DNA from: DATGUA01 sp035301545
GTDB taxonomy: Bacteria > Bacillota > Clostridia > Tissierellales > Tissierellaceae
Direction: 5' to 3'
Length of the DNA: 39,195 bases
Assembly: GCA_035301545.1 (NCBI GenBank)
Contig: DATGUA010000067.1
Location: 1-39,195, forward strand
The notes below the pieces were generated by a model, which worked only from the letters and a program-made list of their open reading frames with translations, was not told the origin of the DNA and ran no database searches. Each line of letters begins with the position of its first letter. The first letter of the stretch is position 1. The position numbers and the translations under genes are program-made. Positions 8,709 through 16,561 of this stretch are shown one piece after another.

Positions 8709-9050
8709 GTGAAAGATTGTTTGTTTTGTAAAATAGCTGATGGAGATATACCTAGTGAAATTATTTATGAAGACGATAAAGTAGTAGCATTTAAAGATGT
8801 AGATCCTCAGGCGCCTGTACATGTACTTGTAATACCTAAAGATCATATAGAATCAGTTGATGATATTACATCAGAAAATTCTTATCTAATAGCTCATATA
8901 TTTGAAGTGATAAATAAGCTTGCAAAAGATTTAGAATTAGACAAAGGCTATAGAGTAGTAAATAATTGTAAAGGACATGGTGGACAAACTGTAAACCACA
9001 TACATTTCCATCTGTTAGGAGGGAGACAGTTACAATGGCCACCAGGTTAA
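8709..9050 (+). CDS. HIT family protein (histidine triad nucleotide-binding)
   Basis: A 113-residue protein of the HinT type, nucleotide hydrolases of the purine nucleoside phosphoramidase kind. It begins VKDCLFCKIADGDIPSEIIY, and the triad HIHFHLLGG has H97, H99 and H101. The GTG at 8709 is chosen because AGGAGG (8697-8702) is properly spaced for it; an in-frame start at 8685 would lie upstream of that ribosome site and inside mtaB. The C-terminal WPPG is family-typical. Two N-terminal cysteines (CLFC) may bind zinc, as in related HIT proteins. It overlaps the next gene by 16 bases. Confidence 0.93.
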   Translation: MKDCLFCKIADGDIPSEIIYEDDKVVAFKDVDPQAPVHVLVIPKDHIESVDDITSENSYLIAHIFEVINKLAKDLELDKGYRVVNNCKGHGGQTVNHIHFHLLGGRQLQWPPG

Positions 9051-9628
9051 AAATAAAGGATAAGGTTTATTCAAAGAAAAATATTATAATAACAGTTCTA
9101 TTTCTCTTGATAACTATAATATTACCTTATATCTTTATATCAGATGAAATTGTACAAAAGGTTATAGATGAGTTTTTAAATAATTTAGGACATGTTTTTA
9201 ATGAGGATATGACTATTAATGCATTTGCATTATTTTATAATAATTTACGAGCAAGTTTTATAATGATGATTATAGGATGGATTCCTTTTATATTTTTACC
9301 ATACCTTACTTTAGGAATAAATGGGGTGTTGATAGGAATAGCATTAAGAATGTCAAAAATTGCAGGAACTAATCCTTTTAGAACAATTCTGACCGGATTA
9401 TTACCTCATGGAATATTTGAAATTCCGGCATTATTAATAGCATTTTTGTTAGGAATATTTATATGTAAAAATATAACTAGTAGGATTTTTAAGAAAAAGT
9501 ATTATAGTTTTAAAACTGTATTTAAGTTTACAATAAAAGAATTTATAATAAAAGTAATTCCTTTATTAATAATTGCGGCTATTGTAGAAACTTATATAAC
9601 ACCGGTGATAATGGGTATGTTTATATAA
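9035..9628 (+). CDS. SpoIIM-like membrane protein (DUF95 family)
   Basis: A 197-residue integral membrane protein with about five hydrophobic segments (near 17-35, 72-100, 105-118, 130-152 and 172-192). The motif GLLPHGIFEIPALLIA (around 121-136) is the hallmark of the stage II sporulation protein M family. In B. subtilis SpoIIM is part of the SpoIID-M-P peptidoglycan machine for engulfment, and the length here fits. The family also has vegetative members, so this may or may not be the true spoIIM. Its start lies inside the HIT gene, 16 bases from its end, with GGAGGG at 9019-9024 as ribosome site. Confidence 0.75.
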   Translation: MATRLKIKDKVYSKKNIIITVLFLLITIILPYIFISDEIVQKVIDEFLNNLGHVFNEDMTINAFALFYNNLRASFIMMIIGWIPFIFLPYLTLGINGVLIGIALRMSKIAGTNPFRTILTGLLPHGIFEIPALLIAFLLGIFICKNITSRIFKKKYYSFKTVFKFTIKEFIIKVIPLLIIAAIVETYITPVIMGMFI

Positions 9629-9647
9629 TTTACTAATTTGGAATTCC

Positions 9648-9676
9648 TTGAAAAAAAATCCAATATATTGTATAAT
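9648..9676 (+). promoter_or_regulatory. predicted sigma-A promoter of rpsU
   Basis: TTGAAA (9648-9653), a 17-base spacer and TATAAT (9671-9676) make one of the best vegetative promoter matches in the window. It lies about 70 bases before the rpsU start, giving a leader of about 60 bases. Confidence 0.75.
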
Positions 9677-9744
9677 TATTTATTATAAATCCCAATCAAA
9701 ATATAGTATTTGAATATCTAATAGTAGTGAGGGGAGGGAGAAAT

Positions 9745-9927
9745 ATGTCAGAGATAAAAGTAGGAGAAAATGAGTCACTTGATAATGCATTAAGAAGATT
9801 CAAAAAACAATGTGCAAGATCAGGAGTTATAGGTGAATCTAGAAAAAGAAGATACTACGAAAAACCAAGTGAAAGAAGAAAGAAAAAATCTGAAGAGGCA
9901 AGAAGAAAGAATCGTAGAAGACGTTAA
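9745..9927 (+). CDS. rpsU: 30S ribosomal protein bS21
   Basis: A 60-residue very basic protein of the small ribosomal subunit. It has the S21 signature SLDNALRRFKKQC, then RYYEKPSERRKKK and an arginine-rich tail RRKNRRRR. The ATG at 9745 is used because GGGAGGG precedes it by 6-7 bases and the resulting N-terminus MSEIKVGENE is that of the family; the GTG at 9727 lies upstream of that ribosome site. rpsU follows mtaB in many Firmicutes. Here yqeY, usually next, is absent and a terminator follows. Confidence 0.96.
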   Translation: MSEIKVGENESLDNALRRFKKQCARSGVIGESRKRRYYEKPSERRKKKSEEARRKNRRRR

Positions 9928-10034
9928 TTTAAATAATCAAATCAGGTCCCTTAAAATTAAATCTATAAAAGATAAATTTTTTATAGAAAAGATAAGACTA
10001 TTAGATAATACTATAAAAATTAATATTGTAAGCT

Positions 10035-10060
10035 AACCTGGGTAAATACCCAGGTTTTAT
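10035..10060 (+). terminator. intrinsic terminator after rpsU
   Basis: AACCTGGGT (10035-10043) pairs perfectly with ACCCAGGTT (10048-10056), then TTTTATT. The 107 bases between rpsU and this stem hold only a weak AT-rich hairpin (9962-9970 with 9979-9987). Confidence 0.88.
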
Positions 10061-10097
10061 TATTTAAATATAATTTATTTTGGAGGAATAGATATAT

Positions 10098-10589
10098 ATG
10101 GATATTCAAATAAGGTCATACGATAAAAATGATATTAAAGAAGCTATTTATATTTGGAATGAAATTGTTAAAGATGGTAATGCCTTTCCGCAAATAGATT
10201 TATTAACAGAAAGGAGTGGTGATCAATTCTTTAGTAAACAATCATTTACTGGAATCGCTTATGATAGAGATACCGAAAGAATTATTGGCCTATATATACT
10301 TCATCCTAATAATATTGGAAGATGTGGACATATTGGTAATGCTAGTTATGCTGTAAAAAAAGGGATACGCAGCCATGGCATTGGTGAAAAGCTTGTTACT
10401 CATTCTATGAGTAAAGCAAAGGAACTAGGGTTTAAAATTTTACAATTCAATGCAGTAGTAAAAACAAATAAAGCCGCACTTTATCTATATGAAAAATTAG
10501 GATTTATGAGATTAGGTGTTATTCCTAATGGGTTTTTGATGAAAGACGGGACCTATGAAGATATTATTCCTCATTATTGTCTGTTATAG
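10098..10589 (+). CDS. GNAT family N-acetyltransferase
   Basis: A 163-residue GNAT protein, transferring an acetyl group from acetyl-CoA to an amine of unknown substrate. The acetyl-CoA binding loop is VKKGIRSHGIGEKL (about 92-105, the RxxGxG pattern), followed by NAVVKTNKAALYLYEKLGF, the classic motif B. It is a single gene with its own ribosome site (TGGAGG), bounded by a terminator before it and a long hairpin after it. Its codons (CCG, CGC, GGC, AGC) look somewhat less AT-biased than those of its neighbours, and it sits where yqeY would be expected, so acquisition is possible but not shown. Confidence 0.85.
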   Translation: MDIQIRSYDKNDIKEAIYIWNEIVKDGNAFPQIDLLTERSGDQFFSKQSFTGIAYDRDTERIIGLYILHPNNIGRCGHIGNASYAVKKGIRSHGIGEKLVTHSMSKAKELGFKILQFNAVVKTNKAALYLYEKLGFMRLGVIPNGFLMKDGTYEDIIPHYCLL

Positions 10590-10650
10590 CTTTCACATTT
10601 CAATTTAAGTAGTTGAATAATATAGTTATAAGATTAGATAGCTCTTATTT

Positions 10651-10694
10651 TATTCCCTAAGAAATTTGTTTGATATAAAATTTTTTAGGGAATA
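10651..10694 (+). terminator. long hairpin, probable bidirectional-type terminator
   Basis: A 17-base stem (10651-10667 with 10678-10694) with one G-T pair and a 10-base loop. T-rich sequence lies before it rather than after it, so termination on the + strand is less certain than the pairing. It separates the GNAT gene from nfeD. Confidence 0.5.
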
Positions 10695-10769
10695 AATTTC
10701 ATATATAGATAATAAATGATACAATAATAGTGTATATATTAATATCACTACAATTATGGAGGTGAGATT

Positions 10770-12050
10770 ATGAGAAATGCTAAAAAGGTTTTCGTATTAT
10801 TGATCATTTTAATATTATTTAGTTCTTATAGCTTTGCTGAAGAGGATACGGTTTATGTAGTTCCTATAAAAGGGGAAATCAACCGTGCAGTTGGAAATTA
10901 TGTAAGTAATACTGTAGAAAAATTAAACAAGAAAAATGCAAAAGGAATAATATTTGAAATAGATACCTATGGAGGGTTGATTGATGAGGCTATTAATATA
11001 AAGGATGCTATTGTAGATGTAGATATACCCACTATATCTTTTGTAAATAATAAGGCGGAATCAGCTGGTGTATTAATAACTATAGCTAGTGATAATGTAG
11101 TTATGTCACCAAATGCTACTATAGGATCTGCAGAGACTATTCCAAATACAGAAAAAGAATTATCATTATGGCGAGCAGTTTTAAGGGATACGGCTCAATA
11201 TAGGGGTAGGGATAGTGAGATAATAGAAGCTATGGCAGATAAGGATATTGAAATTAAAGGAATTAGTCCAAAAGGGAAATTGGTAAATTTAACATCACAA
11301 GAAGCTTTAGAGGTAGAGGTAACAGATTATATATCTAATGATTATGATGATATATTAAATGAATTTGGTTTGTCTAATGTAAAAATAGTACATGAGACGG
11401 AAAGTATTCAACTTAAATTAGCTAAATATATATCAAATCCCTATGTTAGTAGTTTAATATTAACCATTGCTTTTGTTGGAATGATTATTGAAATATTTAC
11501 TCCAGGATTTGGAATAGGTGGAACTATTAGTATTATAGGTTTTGGATTATATTTTGGAGGAAATATTTTAGCAGGACATTCTCATTGGACTTCACTAGCT
11601 CTGTTTATAACTGGTTTAATACTATTAGTAGTAGAAGGAATAGTACCAGGTTTTGGGCTACCAGGTATAAGTGGTATAATATTTGTATTAGTAGGAATTG
11701 TTTTAGCTATGGACTCCTTAGGAATCGCATTACTATCTATGAGTATAGCTATAATCATAACATCAATAGTAACTACTATATTAGTCAAGCTTGGATTTAG
11801 AAGTACTATGCTTGATAGAATAATACTAAAAGATAATAAAGAGAAAAAAAATAAGTATATAAGTTCTGATAGTAAGGACATGATGTTAAATAAAGAAGGA
11901 ATTACAGTTTCGTCTTTAAGACCTAGTGGATTTGTAGATATAGATGGGGAAAAATTAGATGTTTTATCTGATGAAGGATTTATTCCAAAAGATACTATGG
12001 TTAAGGTAGTTAGAGTAGAAGGATCAAAAATTTTTGTAAGGAGGAATTAG
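10770..12050 (+). CDS. NfeD family membrane serine protease homologue (YqeZ-like)
   Basis: A 426-residue membrane protein. A signal peptide or first membrane segment (about 6-23, ending SYSFA) is followed by a ClpP-like protease domain (about 28-215). That domain contains FEIDTYGGLIDEA, the nucleophile region ESAGVLITIASDNVVMSP, and QYRGRDSEIIEAMADKD. Several membrane segments follow (about 230-345), then a C-terminal NfeD OB-fold domain (about 370-426). NfeD proteins partner with flotillin/stomatin proteins in membrane microdomains, and floA starts 1 base after the stop. The usual catalytic serine is present; I did not identify the partner lysine with certainty. Confidence 0.92.
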   Translation: MRNAKKVFVLLIILILFSSYSFAEEDTVYVVPIKGEINRAVGNYVSNTVEKLNKKNAKGIIFEIDTYGGLIDEAINIKDAIVDVDIPTISFVNNKAESAGVLITIASDNVVMSPNATIGSAETIPNTEKELSLWRAVLRDTAQYRGRDSEIIEAMADKDIEIKGISPKGKLVNLTSQEALEVEVTDYISNDYDDILNEFGLSNVKIVHETESIQLKLAKYISNPYVSSLILTIAFVGMIIEIFTPGFGIGGTISIIGFGLYFGGNILAGHSHWTSLALFITGLILLVVEGIVPGFGLPGISGIIFVLVGIVLAMDSLGIALLSMSIAIIITSIVTTILVKLGFRSTMLDRIILKDNKEKKNKYISSDSKDMMLNKEGITVSSLRPSGFVDIDGEKLDVLSDEGFIPKDTMVKVVRVEGSKIFVRRN

Positions 12051-12051
12051 T

Positions 12052-13053
12052 ATGGGTTCAGGCGCGTCAATATTTTTCACAATTGGAATTGCCTTAGTAA
12101 TTCTTATTTTAGTAATGTTATTCTTTACTTTTGTACCAGTAGGATTATGGGTAACAGCATATTTCTCAGGAGTTAGGATAGGAATTTCAACATTAATAGG
12201 TATGAGATTAAGAAGAGTAGCACCAGCTAGAATAGTTAGACCTATGATAAAAGCTACTAAAGCAGGATTAAAATTAAGCATTAATGAATTAGAGGCTCAT
12301 CTACTAGCTGGAGGTAATGTAAATACTGTAGTAGATGCATTAATAGCAGCACAAAGGGCTAATATAGAATTACCTTTTGAAAGAGCAGTAGCTATAGATT
12401 TAGCAGGTAGAGATGTTTTAGAAGCAGTTCAAGTAAGTGTTAATCCGAAAGTAATAGAAACACCTCAAATTGCATCAGTATCTAAAGACGGTATAGAAGT
12501 AATTGTTAAGGCCAGAGTTACAGTAAGAGCAAATATTGAAAGATTAGTAGGTGGTGCTGGTGAGGAGACTATAATAGCTAGAGTAGGTGAAGGTATAGTT
12601 ACTACTGTAGGTAGTTCAGAATCACATAAAGACGTATTAGAAAATCCTGACAGTATATCTACTACTGTATTATCTAAAGGTTTAGACTCAGGTACTGCAT
12701 TTGAAATATTGTCTATAGATATAGCAGATATAGATGTAGGAAGAAACTTAGGTGCAAGACTTCAAACAGATCAGGCTGAAGCAGATAAACGTATAGCAGA
12801 AGCTAAAGCAGAGGAAAGAAGAGCAATGGCTGTAGCTAAAGAACAAGAAATGAAAGCAGAAGTACAATCTATGAGAGCTAAAGTAGTAGAAGCAGAATCA
12901 GAAGTTCCATTGGCATTAGCGGCAGCTTTAAAAGAAGGGAATCTAGGAGTAATGGATCATTACAATATGAAAAATGTTTTAGCAGATACAGATATGAGAT
13001 CTTCCATATCTAAAATAGCTGATGATGAAGAAGGAGAAAAGAGAGATAAATAG
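12052..13053 (+). CDS. floA: flotillin-like protein FloA
   Basis: A 333-residue bacterial flotillin that organises functional membrane microdomains and affects membrane fluidity. A hairpin-like membrane anchor lies at about 6-40, followed by the SPFH domain (RLRRVAPARIVRPMIKATKA onward) and an alanine/glutamate-rich coiled coil with QTDQAEADKRIAEAKAEERR. It closely resembles B. subtilis YqfA. AGGAGG inside the 3' end of nfeD serves as ribosome site, so the pair is probably co-translated. A small membrane protein gene follows after 11 bases. Confidence 0.96.
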   Translation: MGSGASIFFTIGIALVILILVMLFFTFVPVGLWVTAYFSGVRIGISTLIGMRLRRVAPARIVRPMIKATKAGLKLSINELEAHLLAGGNVNTVVDALIAAQRANIELPFERAVAIDLAGRDVLEAVQVSVNPKVIETPQIASVSKDGIEVIVKARVTVRANIERLVGGAGEETIIARVGEGIVTTVGSSESHKDVLENPDSISTTVLSKGLDSGTAFEILSIDIADIDVGRNLGARLQTDQAEADKRIAEAKAEERRAMAVAKEQEMKAEVQSMRAKVVEAESEVPLALAAALKEGNLGVMDHYNMKNVLADTDMRSSISKIADDEEGEKRDK

Positions 13054-13064
13054 GATGTGAGCAT

Positions 13065-13538
13065 ATGAATGCTATAGTCTTTTTTGTAATAGTAATTGTA
13101 ATAGATTTAGTCTTAAAAAGTTTAAGAGATAAGAGAAGACTAGAACAAGCTAAAGATAAAAGGAAACAAAGACTAGAAAAAAATATTAATTCTACTGTAG
13201 ATAAGGTAGAAGATAAAAGAAAAACTAGTGGAGGTAGATTGAAAGATAGGGAATTTAGATCTGAAAAAAACATATTAAGCTATGATAAATATGAGAAAAC
13301 AGATCATTCCAGAAAATATGGATCTGATGAAAATGTAGTAGATTATGAGAAATATGAAAAAACTTATAATAAAAAATATAAGGATCTAAGAAAATCTCAA
13401 ATATATAAAGAGGATATGGATTCTAGTGGTAAGGAGAAAGAAAACTCTCAATTAAAAAAAGAATTATTAAGAGGAGTAATATATTCTGAGATATTAGGAG
13501 AACCAAAAAGTATAAAGAATTCTAAAAGAGGCATGTAA
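13065..13538 (+). CDS. single-pass membrane protein of unknown function
   Basis: Not recognised by name. The 157-residue product has an N-terminal membrane segment (about 3-17), then a strongly charged, probably disordered cytoplasmic region. It holds two similar stretches, SYDKYEKTDHSRKY and DYEKYEKTYNKKY. The C-terminus ELLRGVIYSEILGEPKSIK looks like a short conserved tail (SEILG-P-basic) that I recall from small clostridial proteins. It lies in the position of B. subtilis yqfB, after floA, so a role with the FloA/NfeD membrane complex is conceivable. Its stop codon lies inside the stem of the following terminator. The ribosome site (GATGTGA) is weak. Confidence 0.7.
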   Translation: MNAIVFFVIVIVIDLVLKSLRDKRRLEQAKDKRKQRLEKNINSTVDKVEDKRKTSGGRLKDREFRSEKNILSYDKYEKTDHSRKYGSDENVVDYEKYEKTYNKKYKDLRKSQIYKEDMDSSGKEKENSQLKKELLRGVIYSEILGEPKSIKNSKRGM

Positions 13539-13555
13539 TTACATGCCTCTTTTTT
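13524..13555 (+). terminator. intrinsic terminator overlapping the end of the preceding gene
   Basis: A perfect 30-base palindrome (13524-13538 with 13539-13553), AAAAGAGGCATGTAA and its complement, ending in T residues. It includes the stop codon of the upstream gene and splits the nfeD-floA unit from yqfC-yqfD-phoH. Confidence 0.85.
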
Positions 13556-13603
13556 ATGTATAGTAAGAATAAATATAGCATATTATTAGTAGGAGGGATA
13601 ATT

Positions 13604-13882
13604 ATGAAGAAGAATGTGGATAGTCTAAAGCTTACTCTTACTGATGCTCTAGAACTACCCTTAGATGTTGCTTTAGATCTACCTAAAATTACTATTATTG
13701 GAGATCAAAAGGTAGATATCTCTAATCATAAAGGAATAATCGAATATAATAATCAAATAATAAGAATAAATAGTAAGATAGGAATTGTAAAAATTACAGG
13801 AGAATATTTAGAAATAAGTAATATTCTTCAGGAAGAAATAAATATAAATGGAAGTATAGAAAAAGTAGAAATAATAGGCTAG
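13604..13882 (+). CDS. yqfC: sporulation protein YqfC
   Basis: A 92-residue protein of the YqfC/YabP type, expressed under sigma-E control in B. subtilis sporulation; its exact role is unknown. Visible features are LTLTDALELPLDVALDLPKI and the second half IEYNNQIIRINSKIGIVKI, a small beta-rich fold. The ATG at 13604 follows AGGAGG by about 7 bases; an ATG at 13556 in the same frame has no ribosome site and lies in the terminator tail. yqfD starts 10 bases downstream, as in B. subtilis. Confidence 0.9.
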   Translation: MKKNVDSLKLTLTDALELPLDVALDLPKITIIGDQKVDISNHKGIIEYNNQIIRINSKIGIVKITGEYLEISNILQEEININGSIEKVEIIG

Positions 13883-13892
13883 GGGTGTATAT

Positions 13893-15086
13893 ATGCTAGC
13901 GATAAAAATATGGAATTATTTAAAAGGATATGTTATTATTAGAATCAAGGGATTAAGTTTAGAACGATTATTAAATTTAGCTTTAGCTAACAATATTTAT
14001 TTACGTGATGTAAATAGGATAAGTAATGTAGAGATAGAAGCAACAGTATCACTAAAAGGCTATAAAGCCTTAGAAAAAATAGTTAGTAAGACTGGTTGTA
14101 GAGTAGATATAGAAGATAATGGAGGAATACCTTTTTTACTTGAAAGAATTAAAAAAAGAAAGATGTTAGGTTTTGGGGTAATAATCTTTATAGTTTTAGT
14201 AGGATTATTATCTTCCGTCGTATGGGAAATTGAAGTATTAGGTACGGAACAGATTGCACCAAAAGAGATTCATAATATCCTAAAAGATAATGGTATAAAA
14301 GTAGGTAAATGGAAAAAGGATTTAGACACGGAAGAGATAGAAAAAGCCTTATTAAAGGAGCTTGAATATATTTCTTTTTTAGAGGTGAGGACTTCAGGTG
14401 TAAAATTAATAGTAGATTTAAAAGAGCAAGATATTCCTCCTGAGAAAATAGATAAGTCTTATCCTAGTAATTTAGTTGCTAAGAAAAAGGGAGTTATTAC
14501 TAAGATAATGGCTACTAATGGTAGTGCAGTAGTTAAAAAAGGTAAGGTTGTGGAAAAAGGAGATATTTTAATTACAGGAGTAATGGAAAGTGAAGATTCA
14601 GAGGAATCTTATCTAGTGCATTCAGAAGGAGAAGTATTAGCTGAGACTAGATATACTCATACTATAGAAGAGCCTATAGTAAAGGAAAAAAAGCAAGAAA
14701 CAGGAAGAATATATAGACAAAGAGGATTAAAATTTGGAGGTAAAGGTATAAAATTCTTTTCTGGTGATATACCTTATGATGACTATATAGAGGAAGTAGA
14801 GGAAAAAGATATAATAAACCTAAAATGGCCTAAAATAGATATACCTATAAAGATAGTAAATCATATTTTTGTAGAAGTAAAATCAGAAGAAGTAAAACAT
14901 GATGTAGAATATTTAAAACAGAAGGCTCAAATTGAAGCAGTAGAAGAAATAAATAAAACATTATCTAAGGATACAGAAATTATATCTAAGGATATAATAC
15001 ATACTATTGAAGATAATATATTAAAGACTAAAGTAATAGTAGAAACATTAGAAGATATATCAAAAGTACAAATAATATCAGAGTAG
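13893..15086 (+). CDS. yqfD: sporulation protein YqfD
   Basis: A 397-residue membrane-anchored protein found in spore formers, sigma-E dependent in B. subtilis, function unknown. It has an N-terminal cytoplasmic domain (about 1-90), one membrane segment near 93-112 (LGFGVIIFIVLVGLLSSVVW), and a long extracytoplasmic part with WEIEVLGTEQIAPKEI and repeated hairpin-like elements such as GVITKIMATNGSAVVKKGKVV. The last quarter contains repeated lysine- and glutamate-rich helices. Length and order next to yqfC and phoH fit the family. Confidence 0.93.
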   Translation: MLAIKIWNYLKGYVIIRIKGLSLERLLNLALANNIYLRDVNRISNVEIEATVSLKGYKALEKIVSKTGCRVDIEDNGGIPFLLERIKKRKMLGFGVIIFIVLVGLLSSVVWEIEVLGTEQIAPKEIHNILKDNGIKVGKWKKDLDTEEIEKALLKELEYISFLEVRTSGVKLIVDLKEQDIPPEKIDKSYPSNLVAKKKGVITKIMATNGSAVVKKGKVVEKGDILITGVMESEDSEESYLVHSEGEVLAETRYTHTIEEPIVKEKKQETGRIYRQRGLKFGGKGIKFFSGDIPYDDYIEEVEEKDIINLKWPKIDIPIKIVNHIFVEVKSEEVKHDVEYLKQKAQIEAVEEINKTLSKDTEIISKDIIHTIEDNILKTKVIVETLEDISKVQIISE

Positions 15087-15097
15087 GAGGCTAAAGT

Positions 15098-16066
15098 TTG
15101 ACAAAGAATATAAATGAAAAAAGTATAGCTATAGAAAACAATCAAATTATAAGTGAAATATTTGGAGAATTAGATGAAAATATAGATATAATTGAAAAGG
15201 AATTAGATATTAAGATTAATATTAGAGATGGAAATATTAAAATTAATGGGAAGAAAAAGGATGTAGAGTATGGAGAAACTTTAATACATACTCTTATTGA
15301 AATAATAAAAATTCAAAAGAACCTAGATAAACAGGATTTGAGATATGCATTAGAATTAGTGTTAGATGGGAAAGAATATCTAATAAAGGAAATGTTAAAT
15401 GAAGTAATAAGTGTTTCCTCTACAGGTAAAAGTATAAAACCAAAGACATTAGGACAAAAAAGATATATAGACTCGATGAAAGATAATGATGTAGTATTTG
15501 GTATAGGGCCAGCAGGAACAGGAAAAACATATTTAGCTATGGTTAAAGCTATTCAAGCTTTTAAAAATAAAGAGGTAAATAGAATTATATTAACTAGACC
15601 AGCAGTTGAAGCAGGAGAAAATTTAGGTTTTTTACCTGGAGATTTACAGGAAAAAGTTGATCCATATTTAAGACCAGTATATGATGCCTTGTTTGATATA
15701 CTAGGATATGATAATTATATTAAATATATGGAAATGGGATTAGTAGAGGTAGCTCCTTTAGCATATATGAGAGGAAGAACTTTAGACTCTGCTTATGTTA
15801 TACTAGATGAGGCACAAAATACTACTAATGAACAAATGAAAATGTTTCTGACTAGATTAGGATATGGCTCTAAAGCTATAATCACTGGAGATATAACTCA
15901 AGTTGATCTACCAGCAGGTAGTAAATCTGGATTAAGGACTGTAACAAAGATAATGAAAGATATAGAAGGAATTGGAATTGTAAGTTTATCTAAATCAGAT
16001 ATAGTTCGTCATCCTTTAGTCCAAAGAATAATAGAAGTATATGAAAAATATGAAAATAAAGAATAG
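15098..16066 (+). CDS. phoH: PhoH-like ATPase
   Basis: A 322-residue cytoplasmic P-loop ATPase of the PhoH family, linked to RNA metabolism. The N-terminal part is KH-like (about 1-100). Walker A is GPAGTGKT (137-144), Walker B is AYVILDEAQNTT, and downstream are LTRLGYGSKAIITGDITQVD and SDIVRHPLVQ, all family hallmarks. The start is TTG at 15098, preceded by AGGAGG at a good distance. In B. subtilis yqfF (pgpH) lies between phoH and ybeY; here ybeY follows after 29 bases. Confidence 0.95.
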   Translation: MTKNINEKSIAIENNQIISEIFGELDENIDIIEKELDIKINIRDGNIKINGKKKDVEYGETLIHTLIEIIKIQKNLDKQDLRYALELVLDGKEYLIKEMLNEVISVSSTGKSIKPKTLGQKRYIDSMKDNDVVFGIGPAGTGKTYLAMVKAIQAFKNKEVNRIILTRPAVEAGENLGFLPGDLQEKVDPYLRPVYDALFDILGYDNYIKYMEMGLVEVAPLAYMRGRTLDSAYVILDEAQNTTNEQMKMFLTRLGYGSKAIITGDITQVDLPAGSKSGLRTVTKIMKDIEGIGIVSLSKSDIVRHPLVQRIIEVYEKYENKE

Positions 16067-16095
16067 TAGAGATAATTTTAAAAGGAAGATAAAAT

Positions 16096-16542
16096 ATGGA
16101 AGTATATATAGATAATAGGCAAGATTATGTAGAAATTAATAATGAGATAGAAGATATATTAAAAAATGTAGTTAAGGAATCCCTATTAGTTGAAGGAATA
16201 GGATTAGATTATGAGGTATCTATATCCTTTGTAGATAATAAAGAGATTAAAAGTTTAAATAAAGATTATAGAGAAATAGATGAGGTAACAGATGTATTAT
16301 CATTTCCTATGGAAGAGGATATGATAATACCTTTACCTTTATTAGGGGATATAATAATATCTACAGAGAAAGCATTAGAACAAGCAAAAGATTTAGGACA
16401 TAGATTTGAGAGAGAATTAGCATATTTAACTACGCATAGTATGTTTCATTTATTAGGCTATGATCATATAGATAATGAAGATAAGATGAAAATGAGAGAA
16501 AAAGAAAAACAAGTAATGAAAAACTTAAAAATATTCAAATAG
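16096..16542 (+). CDS. ybeY: endoribonuclease YbeY (rRNA maturation factor)
   Basis: A 148-residue metal-dependent RNase acting in 16S rRNA 3' end maturation and ribosome quality control. The zinc site HSMFHLLGYDH supplies H114, H118 and H124. The preceding VLSFPMEED and LGDIIISTEKA are also conserved. It comes before the dgkA fusion, cdd and era as in B. subtilis; YbeY and Era act on the same rRNA region. Confidence 0.95.
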   Translation: MEVYIDNRQDYVEINNEIEDILKNVVKESLLVEGIGLDYEVSISFVDNKEIKSLNKDYREIDEVTDVLSFPMEEDMIIPLPLLGDIIISTEKALEQAKDLGHRFERELAYLTTHSMFHLLGYDHIDNEDKMKMREKEKQVMKNLKIFK

Positions 16543-16561
16543 AATAAAGGGGAATAAGATT

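Noticed and set aside
9833..10036. 67-codon frame overlapping the end of rpsU
   Set aside because: It begins inside rpsU in another frame, has no ribosome site and ends in the terminator.
11582..12281. Open frames on the - strand across nfeD and floA
   Set aside because: They lie opposite conserved genes, have no good ribosome site and resemble no known protein.
13558..13586. Sigma-E-like promoter before yqfC (GTATAGT, CATATTAT)
   Set aside because: A start from this -10 would fall within the ribosome site at 13591, leaving no usable leader, and the match is poor.
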